From Oscheius dolichura (lineage: Eukaryota; Nematoda; Chromadorea; Rhabditida; Rhabditidae), in the NCBI GenBank assembly GCA_932521035.1, contig OW051497.1, positions 7,750,001-7,814,000 on the forward strand: a stretch of 64,000 bases of DNA, written 5' to 3'. The translations under genes and the position numbers were made by a program. Within the stretch, counting starts at the first letter, position 1; every line of letters begins with the position of its first letter. The notes beneath the pieces are model-generated. The model did not search any database. It was not told the DNA's origin and worked only from the letters and a program-made list of their open reading frames with translations. This document shows positions 1 to 10,474 of the stretch, in pieces.

Positions 1-784
1 TTTGGGTCCCCAAAAAAAGCGGGCCCCTAGTGGCCAATTCACCAAAAACCTATTTCTTCTAATAGATGGACGTATAGAGAATAAAGAAATTATACAAATT
101 TAGCGTATTTTCTCGTGCGAAACGGGGAAAAACTACAGCGTCAGTTTCAGAATTGTACGGTAACCGCAGCGCTTGCCGTCCCGCGTGGCTCTTCTGGAAA
201 ATTCACAGCACATGATGGATATCTAAACAATTCACCATGGAAACGAATGGAAATAATTGTTAACTTTTGCACAAGTTAACGGTTTTTCCTATTGGTCTTC
301 GCAGGCCAAAAGACAACGAAAGGTTTGAGCTCTTTTGGCACGTCCTTTACATAACTGTTTCCAATGTAAGCCCCTATATATAAGTACAGTATACCTGTTA
401 GATGAAGTCTATTCTTTATTGTAAATGTAGAGGAAGGGAAGTTATGAGCGACTCTGGGGTCCTCTCAACACGAACAATGTAGGGGGGCGGGAGGTAGGGG
501 GTCACGGCACATCCCAACGAGGGGGTCATTCCCACAACTCGTAATTCTATCGATACCCAACACAGTATAAGGTGCTTAATGACTATGCGGCAGACAATGT
601 GCGGCAGATGAGACCTATCTCTAAACGGGGGTGACAATAGAAGCTATCGAAAGCGAATGATAATGTACAAGACAACCGATACTCCAAACAAAGGGAACCC
701 TTTAAAATCTCTACGGCACTTTTACCTTGAGAAAATATTAAAATACTAATTTAAAAACTGCTTCTTGAGGGCATTGAACCGCCT
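1..784. other. Window start, no convincing gene
   Basis: No exon chain with plausible splice sites and biased coding content was found here. The longest open frame (minus strand, about 416-637) has no recognisable domain and overlaps a repeat-like block shared with about 3.77-3.95 kb. The stretch is best read as intergenic DNA downstream of the minus-strand gene that ends at 785. Confidence 0.5.
490..660. repeat. Diverged dispersed repeat, copy 1
   Basis: This is the partner of the block at about 3.77-3.95 kb. The match is patchy, with indels, and is clearest around the CAATGTGCGGCAGATGAG core at about 595-612. Confidence 0.45.
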
Positions 785-1448
785 CATGCATCCCAGGTCA
801 TGTCCTCCTTCTTTATCTCGCCGTTATCGCTCGAATGGCGTTCCTCCGGATGTTTGGAGAGATTCTCAAAGTCCGTAAAGTCGAGATCCTGTTTCTGTAA
901 TACTCTGATGGTGAAATAGAAAATAGCCTAGCTTACAATGATGACTTTCTTTATATTTTTCTTCTTCATCGGCTGTTTCTTTCTTTGGCAGTTCAGAGAT
1001 ACCACAGCATACTTCTTGTCTTTTTTCTTGTTTGTCTTCGTCTAAATTAACTGAACGATAAAAGAAAAGCTAGTCCAGCTTACCTTGGGGACTTTGAATA
1101 CCTTTTGCTCGATTTCGTTCGGTTTCTGTTGAGATTCTGTGCGTTCATAGGCGTTCTTCTCCTTCTTTTCCCCTTCCATTGCTGCGACGAAGCTGTTGAT
1201 AACCTAAAAAACAAATTTTGACTTGAATTCATGTATGAAAAAGAATTTGCAGAGACTTTATTTGTTCGACACAACTTGCTTTAAAAATTGTCTATTTTGT
1301 TGACGGAGCATGCCTTATAGCTGAACTATTTCAAATAATCATTTTCGAAAGAGTAATAAACGTAAAAAGAAAATACCTGATAGGAGAGCATTGTCCGGCG
1401 AGCCCGATCATCACTGGGAAGAAGATTGGAGACAGTATCTGGTAGCAT
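785..1448 (-). CDS. Unknown small basic protein, tandem paralogue 1
   Basis: Four exons can be joined on the minus strand: 1448-1377, 1203-1084, 1041-937 and 894-785. The two downstream introns are exactly 42 nt with GTAAGC donors. The product is about 135 residues, begins MLPDTVSNLL and ends DMTWDA. It has a lysine-rich middle (KTKTNKKKDKK) and an acidic tail. It is a paralogue of the gene at 1901-2694: both have an exon ending in Q before the second coding block, an intron after a hydrophobic VII/FLI triplet, and a shared core reading K-x2-(L/F)-x2-DFE-x3-KHP(E/D)E. This copy has one extra lysine-rich exon. No signal peptide, membrane segment or known domain is visible, so the function is unknown. 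The start is the first ATG after a TATTTAG acceptor-like sequence, and an upstream exon cannot be excluded. Confidence 0.6.
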
Positions 1449-1900
1449 CTAAATACGATCCGTTTGCGGAAGACTGTTTCTAACGTAATCGAACAGGGCC
1501 CTGAGTCAGTTTATGAACCGTTTACGTATTCCATTGATTCACATTTTTGTAAGCTCATTAGAAGTTGAAAACAGGAATCTTTGACATCTTCAAAGTCGGT
1601 TACACTAGTATAAAAATAGGGCTACTTATTAAATGAACAGCGTTGTTTCTGCTGTGAATCTTCAAAAATTCCTGTGACTGTTTCAAAGCTTAAAAAACTC
1701 CTCTTACCGGGTTTGCAGAAGTAGCCGCGTTACTTTCCAGGAATTCTTAGGATAATAATCCATTATTTCACATTTTGTGTTAAAAATACTAGAAAGTGTG
1801 ATTATTTATAAAACGTTAAAAATGTTATTATACACCGATTAATAAACACCACAGGGAAGGCGAAAGGCAAAAGGGAAGGTTTCAATAACAAAATTTTTTT
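1449..1900. promoter_or_regulatory. Spacer between tandem paralogues; duplicated upstream block
   Basis: This spacer lies 5' of the minus-strand gene 785-1448 and 3' of the gene 1901-2694. About 1495-1580 resembles 2733-2850, the region upstream of the second paralogue. Both contain a GGGCCCTG(A/G)GTCA core, and further upstream both have a TTTTTGTA(A/G)GCT(C/T)ATTA stretch. Upstream DNA therefore seems to have been duplicated with the gene. Whether the shared blocks are promoter elements is inference. Confidence 0.4.
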
Positions 1901-2694
1901 TTACTTCTGCTTCAGTATTTCCTCCGGTTTGTAAAAGTCGCAGATTATGTCATCTTTGAACGGATCTGCCCAATCGACGCTTCCCACCATTTTGTCTTCG
2001 TCCAAATCGTCATCCTTAACATATTCGTCCGGGTGCTTCGGGGCCTTCTCGAAGTCCACAATGAACTTTTCCTTCTGTAATACTCTAATAGTCAAAGAAA
2101 AACGATCCCAACTTACAATAAGGAAGTTCTTCACGTCATTGTCGTTTTCGGCCTGGAATTTCTTTTCTTCTTCTTCTAATTCTCTTTTAGCCATGTATTC
2201 ATCGAAAATCTAGAAAAATGTTTTCCTTTAAATTTAATTTAAACTGTTCCAAAAATCTAATTTACAAAGAGTAAAAAATTAAATTCGAAATTTACCAACC
2301 TGTATGGATTGCGACATGGGATTGTGGTCATCTCTAGAATTGTCGGCTGAAAAAATATTATAAGTATATTTTCAATCAAACAATCAAATATATCTGCATC
2401 TCATGCATGTACAGATTTAATTTTTTCAGTATTTGGTGCTTATTAATTTCCTAGCTTTAATAACTAAGGAGGCAATCTAGTCCGTTTGAATTCCTAAGTC
2501 CCGCTTTTGATATAACTGTTGATTTCAAGAATTCATATTCGTAATCTTTTCTTATTCGTTGGCTAGAAGATGGTTAAATGGCCTGTACTATTCAAAGCGG
2601 AGTCCCCCGCTAGCCTGGCTATAAAGATGCAAAATGTTAGACCCGTAAATGTAGGAAAAAAGGAAGTACCTGGCTGAATCTTATTACCTTCCAT
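1901..2694 (-). CDS. Unknown small acidic protein, tandem paralogue 2
   Basis: The model has four minus-strand exons: 2694-2688 (ATG GAA G), 2346-2300, 2209-2117 and 2074-1901. The 42-nt intron 2116-2075 has a GTAAGT donor. The reading frame is kept across every junction. The product is about 106 residues and starts MEADNSRDDHNP. It has a charged helix-like segment (KRELEEEEKKFQ) and an aspartate-rich C-terminal half ending EEILKQK. Its core matches the neighbour at 785-1448 in sequence and in the position of the intron before the KEKF/KQDL block. No secretion signal or named domain is visible. The tiny first exon is supported mainly by frame and by a GTAATA donor, so it is the least certain part. 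Confidence 0.65.
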
Positions 2695-3423
2695 TTAGGC
2701 TGTTGCTAGTCAAGTGACGAAAGACAGGCAAGGGCCCTGGGTCACCAGATGTGGTCAGCTAAGGGCCGCAGCCGTGTTTATGCGAACCGTATACGTATAC
2801 GTTTTCCATGCATTCAAATTTTTGTAGGCTTATTAAACTTTGAAAACCATAACTTTTTAAATCCGCGATTGAATTTATCTAAACATGGTTAAATTTCTTA
2901 GCTCTACAAGTCGGTTTTACCCGAAATTTATTTGGACTGAATTTCCCGAGGGACTGACCAGTAAGATACCGAGCCTGCCTTCCAGCTCGCGAAAGGGTCA
3001 TATTTTCAACGTTTTCATGAACCAACTATCAAATTTTACGCACTTACTGTCAGTTTCTGTGAAAGCTTATTGCTTGCTGAAAAATGTATCCCAAAATATG
3101 TGAATCTGCCCAAATTTATTATTATGCTTTTGAATAATCGAGCTTAAATATCGATCACTCGCTTTCGCTCGCTTTTGCAAGAGAGCTTCCATTGTTCAAT
3201 TATTAGATGAATACGTTATGAAGAAAATTCATGAAGAAAATTTAATAACTCTGGAGGTAGCTGTACTTAGTAGGTCGCGCAGAAGAATTTGTTGGCTAGT
3301 TTAACACTAACTGGAATTAGGCGCGCACAGGAAAAGAAGGATGGTAAGGATTTATTTAGGCCTATAGAACATATTTTTTGGAGACTAATGGTAGTAACTT
3401 TTAGGGTCGCTTCTCACGAGGCT

Positions 3424-3424
<1 letters not shown>

Positions 3425-3454
<30 letters not shown>
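3425..3454. repeat. Poly-G homopolymer, 30 nt
   Basis: Thirty consecutive G residues are read on the plus strand. Runs of G/C of this kind are scattered in some nematode genomes and are prone to replication slippage and G-quadruplex formation. The length in the assembly may be imprecise because such tracts are hard to sequence. Confidence 0.95.
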
Positions 3455-3455
<1 letters not shown>

Positions 3456-3613
3456 ACTCCAGCGTTGCTTTCAAGAAGACTACTGTACCAATAGTAAGCG
3501 ACGCCTCGCGTATTCCACCCGACACCTGACCTCTACCGGTAGCATTGGAAGAGAGAGGGAACCCAGGGAAGTTCTCAACACCCCGGGAACGATGGAACGT
3601 GGAGATACTTACC

Positions 3614-3663
3614 CGAAAAAGGAAGGTAGCGTTCTTGAGGTACTTCTTCTCTTCTGTATCCAT
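3614..3663 (-). CDS. Possible orphan first exon
   Basis: On the minus strand an ATG opens a 50-nt frame (MDTEEKKYLKN then ATFLFR) that stops at a strong GTAAGTATCT donor in phase 2. The composition looks coding, but no partner exon with a matching phase was found in the next kilobase. It may be the first exon of a gene with a long intron, or chance. Confidence 0.2.
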
Positions 3664-3769
3664 TTCGGACGGTGTCGGCTGTAGCTGGAAGAAGGTTTAA
3701 GGAAGACATATCTGGGGTGTCTAATTTGCAGGGGGTCAACTGGGGGAACAGTGTTGGGGGATCGACATC

Positions 3770-3950
3770 TGGGTCAAAAGTAGGCGGATCCCACCAAGGG
3801 GGTCAATCCCAGAGCCAAAATTAGGCAGGTTAATTACAAAACAAAGGGTAGAATGGACGTGCGGCAACACAATCAATGTGCAGCAGATGAGGGAACTCTA
3901 CCAATCTTGCCGACGGTGCCAATAGGATCAATCGAAAGCACTTGATTGTC
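3770..3950. repeat. Diverged dispersed repeat, copy 2
   Basis: This block resembles about 490-660. Shared pieces, in the same order and orientation, include ATCCCA(A/C)C(G/A)AGGGGGTCA followed by (T/A)CCCA, then CAATGTGC(G/A)GCAGATGAG, then GACAATAG/GCCAATAG with ATCGAAAGC downstream. The two copies bracket the tandem gene pair. No open frame or terminal repeat was recognised. Confidence 0.45.
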
Positions 3951-4866
3951 TGTGGGGGTCGCGGGGGTGCTTGCCAAGGCACCCCAGCGAATTTTGGATC
4001 CCAAGATACAAGGGGGACCACCGAACTATTTAGCTTTCGTCATGACGAGGAGACAAAAACGCTTTTATAGAAATTTCCGTCTGTCCAAGCTGAAATATAG
4101 ATTTGAAATATAAGGCAGTCAACTCGGTTTTTAGGCCACAAAACTTTCTATTCATGTTTAAGAAGGCATTCCGTCCTGGTCCGTTGTAAGATATTCCATC
4201 AGATATCTCAAATTTGAATTCTGAAACCCCTTAGCCTCAAAGAAAATAGAGGGACTATAATAGATCTTCGTTTTGATAGTCACAAGCTGCGCACATGTGC
4301 GCTAGAGGGCTCTGTAACAAGAAGAGACACTAGATTGGTGGAATATGGAAACAAGGGCTCCGTTCCATGTGTTTTCTTTTCAAATTAATCGTTTTATTCG
4401 CGTATTTAGATGGCGTTCCGTTCAGCATTCTGAAACTTGATGCTCGCGGTAAGGATCTTCCCCTCATGTGCTATTCAGCAAATCTTCTTTTGTTTTTATT
4501 GTGCTTCTGTTTATAGAAAACAAAGACGTACAATTATAGATTTAGCTATAGTTTCGCTTTCCTGTGCCTCAATCGAAAATGGGCAATAGTGCGTCGCGTC
4601 GTTTTTGAGGACGCTTTCCAAGATAGCACCCGCTTAAATTAGTTGAGCATTGTAGAAGAAAAGGATATGACAATTTATTGACATTTCAACATAACCGTAC
4701 CGGGCTGAGAATCAATACGAGTACATGGGAAAGGGGCAAGGCAGTATTTTACAGGAGACAGAAGATAAAAAGCAGGAGTTACTCGTCGACTGCGGCGTAC
4801 ATACGCAAATGGTTCTTTTGGAAAGATCTGTACCGGGATTCTGCTCTAAAATATGAATGTTTAATT

Positions 4867-7800
4867 CTAGAAAAAGAAAAAAAACACCCACTTTTTAGCT
4901 CCACCATCTGCACCTTTCTTCGGCTTGGCCTTCTTTTTGGAGTTGAGATCGACGCCTTTCAGGGAAGTAACTCCTTGTCTCTGGAGTTCTTGAAGCTTTT
5001 GAATTTTAGTCCTCAGGTCGGTGAACTCTGCAAAAAATAACGTTTATCAATCAAAAATAGATGCTTACTTTCCCAACGCTGTACCAGAAGATTGTATTCA
5101 TCTCTGTTGAGGGTCTGCTGCGTTCGCTGGAAGATCTTTTCCATGGGAGTACGAGTATCATACATTGCGTCGGTATTATTCGGGTCCGCGACCATGAACT
5201 GAAGAAGTTAAACGTTGTGTTTAAAATGTTATAATCTTACCTTAATATAGTCAATAAATTCGAAGATTTTGTCGTGTTCATTAATAGCAGTCTTTCTTGC
5301 ATTACGTATATGGAGAGCCCGGTTATACCTAAACATTCATGGCGGTCATTTGCACCTATAGAGGTTATGCTTACCTCTCGATTCGAGCGAATTTCACCTC
5401 ATGCTCTAAATCGGTCATCTCGTGGATGCCAGTGAGTGGTCCTATTTGTAAGTTGCCCACCATTCTCTCAGCGTCGTTTATGGATTCCTAAAGAAGCGAA
5501 TTAAAACATTATGGAGGTAAAAACTGACGGATTCATATTCATTCCTGTTTGGATTGAAAGTCAGCATGGCAAGGTCGTCGGGTTTGAATTTAGGAGGCGG
5601 CCGGCGACGCTCCTCTTCACAGAAGAGTTGGAGCTTGGAACATCTCTCCCTCAATGCTCGGATTTGGTCAAGAGTTATTATGTCCGCGTACTGGAAAGCA
5701 GGATTAAAAAAGAAGAAGAACTCTTCTACCTTCAGCAGGGCCTTCTCTCTCTTCTTTGACTTTTTGGTCTCGCGTTTTTGGAAGGCTTCGATCCTCCGAA
5801 GTTTCTTCGACTTTTGGGTGCTCACCTTCTTCTTCCTCTTCTGCTTTTTGTGGCTGATGACGTTGTTCAAAGTGCGGGACCGAGAATACTCTTGAGCCTC
5901 TTCTTCCGCCTCCTCATCTTCGCCTTCTTCCTGCTCATCTACGTCCGGAATCTTAATAAAGAGTCGGCTGCTTCGGCGGGTCCTTGGCTCCTCGGGCTGG
6001 TTCTCCTCCTCGCCCTCGTCCTGAAAGAATCACAATCTAAACGGAAAAAGGATGCTTCTTACAATGTGCTTGTTCTTTTTACGGCCTCTTCTTTTCTCGA
6101 CTACAGGAGCTTCATCCTCTTCCTCGTCGTTCTGTACCTGAACAATTCACTTTATCAATTAGCGAAGTGCGACTAACAATAGGTCGGATGGTTCTGCGCG
6201 CTCTTAGTTTGACTCTATCCGATCGAGGTTCCTCGTCGTCGTCTCCCTAAATTTTTTAGTTTTGGTGAGAAGAACTATGGTAACTTGCATGCTTTCTAGT
6301 GGCCCTTCGAGTCCTTTGTCCTTTACCCGATGGGACTGGGTCCTCGTCTTCCTCCTCAACGTAGGTCACCTTCTTTCTTGGTCTTCCTCGTTTAGGTTTC
6401 GCCGCTTCCGGCTCCAAAGCGACCTGCCTCACTGCCTCTTCCAACGGTTCAACCTCTGTTTCGTCAAGTTGAGTGTCTAGTTCCAGTCGGCCGTCGTCCG
6501 TCTCAACCGTGGAATTGTCGTCCGTGAAGTGTTCGTTGTCTTCGACGTCCGAATTGTCGACTCCATTGATCCCATTGATCCCATTCTCATCCGGGGTATG
6601 GTATCCATTCGTCCCCGAGGACACCGACCCTTCTTCAGGGTCCTTGATCTACAACAGGAGAATAAATCAATAACAGATGAGAGCCTTACCCCTTCGATCT
6701 GAAGCGGAGGGAGGCCGCCAATTTCCGCCGCTCTCTTAGTCAGTCGCGTCTTTAGTATATTCGCAGGAGTTCCTTCCTTATTTATTTCAGATTGCAAAGT
6801 GTTCAAAGCGACAATGTAATTTCCTCTTTCGCCCTGTAAATGCCCTCTGTATTACTAAATTATTTGTTTACCTTTTTAAGGACAATTTTTAAAGGTGACT
6901 GCTGTGTTGACGATGTGGAAGACCCAGGAAGAGGCTGCGGTGGAGCTTCTTCCGATCCATTACGACTGGGTCTGTTTGATCTTTTGGAAACTCTAGAGGT
7001 ACTCTAAAATAAAGGTTAGTTCTGATCTCTGCTGATAACCCACCGGCTCCTCGGGAGCTCCAGCTTTCTCCTCCTGCTTGCTACAGCCTGGCTCAGGTTC
7101 TTGTTGGAATATAAGAGCCGGGAGGCAAGGAGTAATGTCCAAGGAGATCACCTCCCCGTTGGTCATACGCTGTCTCAAGATCTCTCTTTCCTTCCTCTTG
7201 CGCTCTTCTTGTCTGTCATACAGCTCAACAACCTGTCTATCTGATTCGCGTAATATCTGATTCTGTGCTTCTTCTTCCTCTTGGAACTCAGGATTTAAGA
7301 GAACGGGCTTAGGTAGGGTCAGGTCTCCCTAAAAATTTAAAGTAAAAAAAGAGACTTTGTTAAATCATACCCCAAAGAAGTAGTCGTCATGGAGGGTTCC
7401 CAAGAGTTCACGTCCTTCAATGTCGAACTTATAGTTTATGTACTCCTTGCAGGCCGCTTTAATTTTTTCCTCGAGATGGGAATCATTTGGCTTCCACTTT
7501 ATGCCCTTTTTCCATCTCATAGCGGCAATATACACTAAAATTATAAAATTTAATTTAAAAATGATTAGAAATAACTTACTGCTATAAATTAAAGGGTTCG
7601 AATGCGTCTCTTCTTCCAACAGCTTCTGTAGAGTTCCTTGCTTCTTGTATTTGTGTCTGTCTTTCATCCTAAAACGACGTTTTTGAAGAACTGCAAATTA
7701 ATCCTACCAAAATCCTTCAGTTAAAGCAAATTGGCCAATAATTCCACGAACAAGAAACTGATCAAAAAAGCTGCAAACCGATGCACGTGTGTGGTTCTTA

Positions 7801-8249
7801 TTCGTAGCGTCTTCAAGGTACTCATTCCTAAAATTTTCCGCATTTTCGACATAATCTCGAAAATATAACGAACCAATTTCCAAGTTTATGCTTTTGTGCA
7901 GCAAGAATCAACGCCGTCATGTCCATATCATGCCAGTGTCCTTTCAATTTCCTATTTTGTAATCCGTTCACAATACGATAGGCATGGTCCCGCTCATGGT
8001 CGCCCATCTCACAGCCCAATTGAAAACACTAAAATATTCAATAAAAGTGTGAAAATATAAACTAACCGGTAGGCAGATAGTTGCACGACATTCTGCACAT
8101 TCAACATATTTAACATCTTCCAAACTCAATGTGCAATTTCCACAAGCAATGGCGTGGGTCTTTTTGCCCCTTCTAGGGTCAAATAAATCGAGAAATTCGA
8201 GCTGTAAGTCGAATTCCTCATCGCTTTCAACCTCCTCACTGTCACTCAT
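4867..8249 (-). CDS. ada-2: ADA2/TADA2-type transcriptional adapter with huge insertion
   Basis: ADA2 proteins are adapters of Gcn5/PCAF histone acetyltransferase complexes (SAGA/ATAC) in the nucleus. The start ATG at 8249 opens an acidic N-terminus. It is followed by a ZZ zinc finger (C36-x2-C39, C51-x2-C54, C59, C62, H72-x3-H76) and a SANT domain from about residue 92, which carries the typical LGNW core and a FDQFLVRGIIG end like TADA2B. After about 500 residues of inserted, mostly charged sequence comes the ADA2 central homology block. It has NRNEYESESINDAE, a VKFARIERYNRALHIRNARK helix and then DLRTKIQKLQELQRQGVTS, matching the LRxxIxxLxxYRxxGIT segment of TADA2. The insertion holds AT-hook-like motifs (KPKRGRPRKK, KRRGRKK) and long acidic runs. 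There are about a dozen short introns, one of them apparently GC-AG. The frame stops at 4867 soon after this block, so the usual C-terminal SWIRM domain is not seen. Roughly 800 residues in all, against about 420 in human TADA2B. Confidence 0.85.
6247..6288 (-). other. Probable GC-AG intron in the ADA2-like gene
   Basis: The frame between the exon ending RRATRKH and the exon starting GDDDEEPRSD is kept only if the donor is GCAAGT at 6288-6283, giving a 42-nt GC-AG intron. The nearest GT donor shifts the frame into a stop. GCAAGT is the usual form of the rare GC donors. Confidence 0.6.
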
Positions 8250-10474
8250 CTATAAGTAAAATTATTTAGAATATTATCAGGGAGAGAAAATGCACAAATA
8301 TAAGAAAGGGACGGCAGAATAGAGCAGTATCCATGGTCACTTATTGTGGTTGACCATAGACGCGTCGCAGCCGCAACGCGTGCCGGCTGGAGCTAGTCTC
8401 AGCTGCTGATAGCTCATATTGAGCACTCGGAAAGGACTCAGACATGGGAAAAGTACTAATGCCCTCGCAGTACATGGAGGCAACCTGGGGACGGAGAAAA
8501 AGTGCATTCAAAAGGGGAAATAAAGTTTGACGTGTATCGTAGGAGCTGGGAACGTTTCAACGAAAATAGACGCATGTTGCGTAAAAGTTGCCGGTTTAAA
8601 CTTTGTCATGGGCGGGATATTTTTTCCAACAAGACCCTAGTCTTTAGTAAAAAGTTAGCAGAACTGCAGAAAACGGGGTTACGTTTTAAATAAACGCTTT
8701 CTTTTCAGGATAGGAGTATTCCAGAAGATAAGTCTGACGTGATAAGGCCCCATTATTCAGAAGATGCTTGGAAATGATCCTAGAAGAACTGACGGAGGAG
8801 AACGTCGACTCCTAATGTACTCGTACAGCTGCAAAAATGTTTGAAGCTTAGACAAGACGTTGCCAACAATTTTAGGATTTACAGGATGAGGGATTACTAA
8901 TTGGAGCAAGCTTCGGTATTGGTGACATCACAGGGTTGCTAGGCAAGATATAGGCTATCTGGGTCAACACCCTTCTCCCTTACTAATGGCACATATTCCC
9001 CCATCGAGGGCCCAATAAGTATGATCACAGGCTACATAGGTGAGTCGCGTCGTCCCCTTCTAGCCCATGATTTCTCTAGGATGCTTTACAGGAATGGATT
9101 TTACTGCTGCCGGCCCCTCAAGAACATCGACCCGTCGAATTTTGAATACTCTTTGTCGTCACCATTTGCCGTGACTGTGACTTTTCGCAGTTAATGGTTC
9201 AATAGTGATTTGTAACGTTGACCATATGGTGAGTTGCCTTTGTACGCGCGGAAGTCTTCACCCGCGGCTTTCCTTCTCACTTTTTCTAGTAGAGCAGATG
9301 CTCGGTTCCGGTCGTACCAGATGTCTCAACTGTGTATGTTATTTGTTATTATTAAACTGTCGTTTACGGCATCTGGGCATTCGCAGCTCATTTGGCTCTT
9401 TGGTACACTTTATACCAGACAGCTCATAAATTTGTTTCTTTGAGTAGTTTCCTGAGATCTTTATAATTATATGAGCTACGTAAACTATACCCTCAATCAA
9501 GCTAAGAATTAATATCCGCGGGTCAGATATGTTTACAGCCGTCGATCGGAAATTGGAGACGATAGCCATAAGATATAGGCCTTAGATTCTTTGATCATAT
9601 TTCCCTTACACAGCTCTTCTCTCCAGTTTTACTTCTGACCACTCTCGGATCAGTTTTGCCCACACTTTGATATACATTATAGGCGTTGGCTTTCCATCTT
9701 GCAAGCGGGTTGGTCTTCGTCTCGCCAAATGATCTCAGGGTCACTTCTGCGCCCGAATCACCGCAATTGTCTTTTCCTCCGTAATGTTTCGAGTTCTTCA
9801 ATCCTTAAAACAGTCATCTCATAAAGTTGAAACACCCGAGGGACTTGCTTGCTTACCCCGCGTGGGAGCTGCTTTTTTTTCAATTAGGTCCTCCGCCAGG
9901 TGCATGCCCGGTACACATGACAGTTGTTACAAAAGGTGTCTAAATTAATTAGCTTGAGAAAATATGACAGACTTCCCTGATTAGTGAAGAACAGAGAGGG
10001 AATGTCGCGGGCCGCGCACGGAACGACAGGTTTCCACCAAACATTCTTCTGCTACCTACCCCCTGGAATATTGATTCTTTATCAGTTTAATTTTTATCAA
10101 AATTGGAAAATTTCTAAATTAATTTGTAAAAATCATCCTCGCGCAGCTGTTTCTTATCTGATCTTTCATTGACTGGTTGTTTAGGACAGTCCATCACCTC
10201 GCGCACTTTGTCCATTAGGCAATGTTGAATCACTACTCTAGGATCGGAGGGAGTGTTCCTCACCCTTCTTCTAAGTCTCTCTGTACATTGAATTTATCAG
10301 CTGAAATGAATCTTGTTGACAGTTTGTCGGGTTGCTCATAAAAAGGTGCGCAATGGATCGAACTGCTGTCTTTTCTCACCATTTACGACTTACCCTTTCC
10401 CTTGAACTAAATATCCTCCTTTTTCAGGTAAAGACATCATCCACCCCTGAATGACATAGCCAGCGTTACCCTCA
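8250..10474. other. Divergent intergenic region between ada-2 and the FGF receptor
   Basis: This region separates the 5' ends of two divergently transcribed genes, so promoters of both are expected here. I found no TATA box that I would trust. Short open frames (for example 9205-9443 plus and 9595-9801 minus) show no domain, no splice-linked partner and no signal peptide. An ATG-led frame at 10354-10428 ends at a good GTAAAG donor but is out of phase with the next exon, so it was not joined. Confidence 0.45.

Larger units (their letters stand above)
2695..4866. other. Intergenic region with poly-G run and repeat
   Basis: No complete gene is supported in this 2.2 kb. It contains the duplicated upstream block of the 1901-2694 gene, a 30-nt G run at 3425-3454 and a diverged repeat at about 3.77-3.95 kb. 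One isolated candidate first exon lies at 3663-3614 on the minus strand. The plus-strand frames 2885-3103 and 3289-3684 have no splice support, and the second one mainly translates the G run. Confidence 0.5.

Noticed and set aside
3289..3684. 131-codon plus-strand frame with a polyglycine stretch (and its polyproline antisense counterpart)
   Set aside because: The glycine or proline run is just translation of the G30 tract. There is no splice partner, domain or conserved start.
5511..6176. Overlapping plus-strand frames of 82-132 codons
   Set aside because: They are antisense to well-supported ADA2 exons; the basic and acidic codons of that gene create the open frames.
10354..10428. ATG-led frame ending in a good GTAAAG donor upstream of the FGF receptor
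   Set aside because: Its phase 0 end does not fit the next exon, while the ATG at 10475 alone gives a complete signal peptide in frame.
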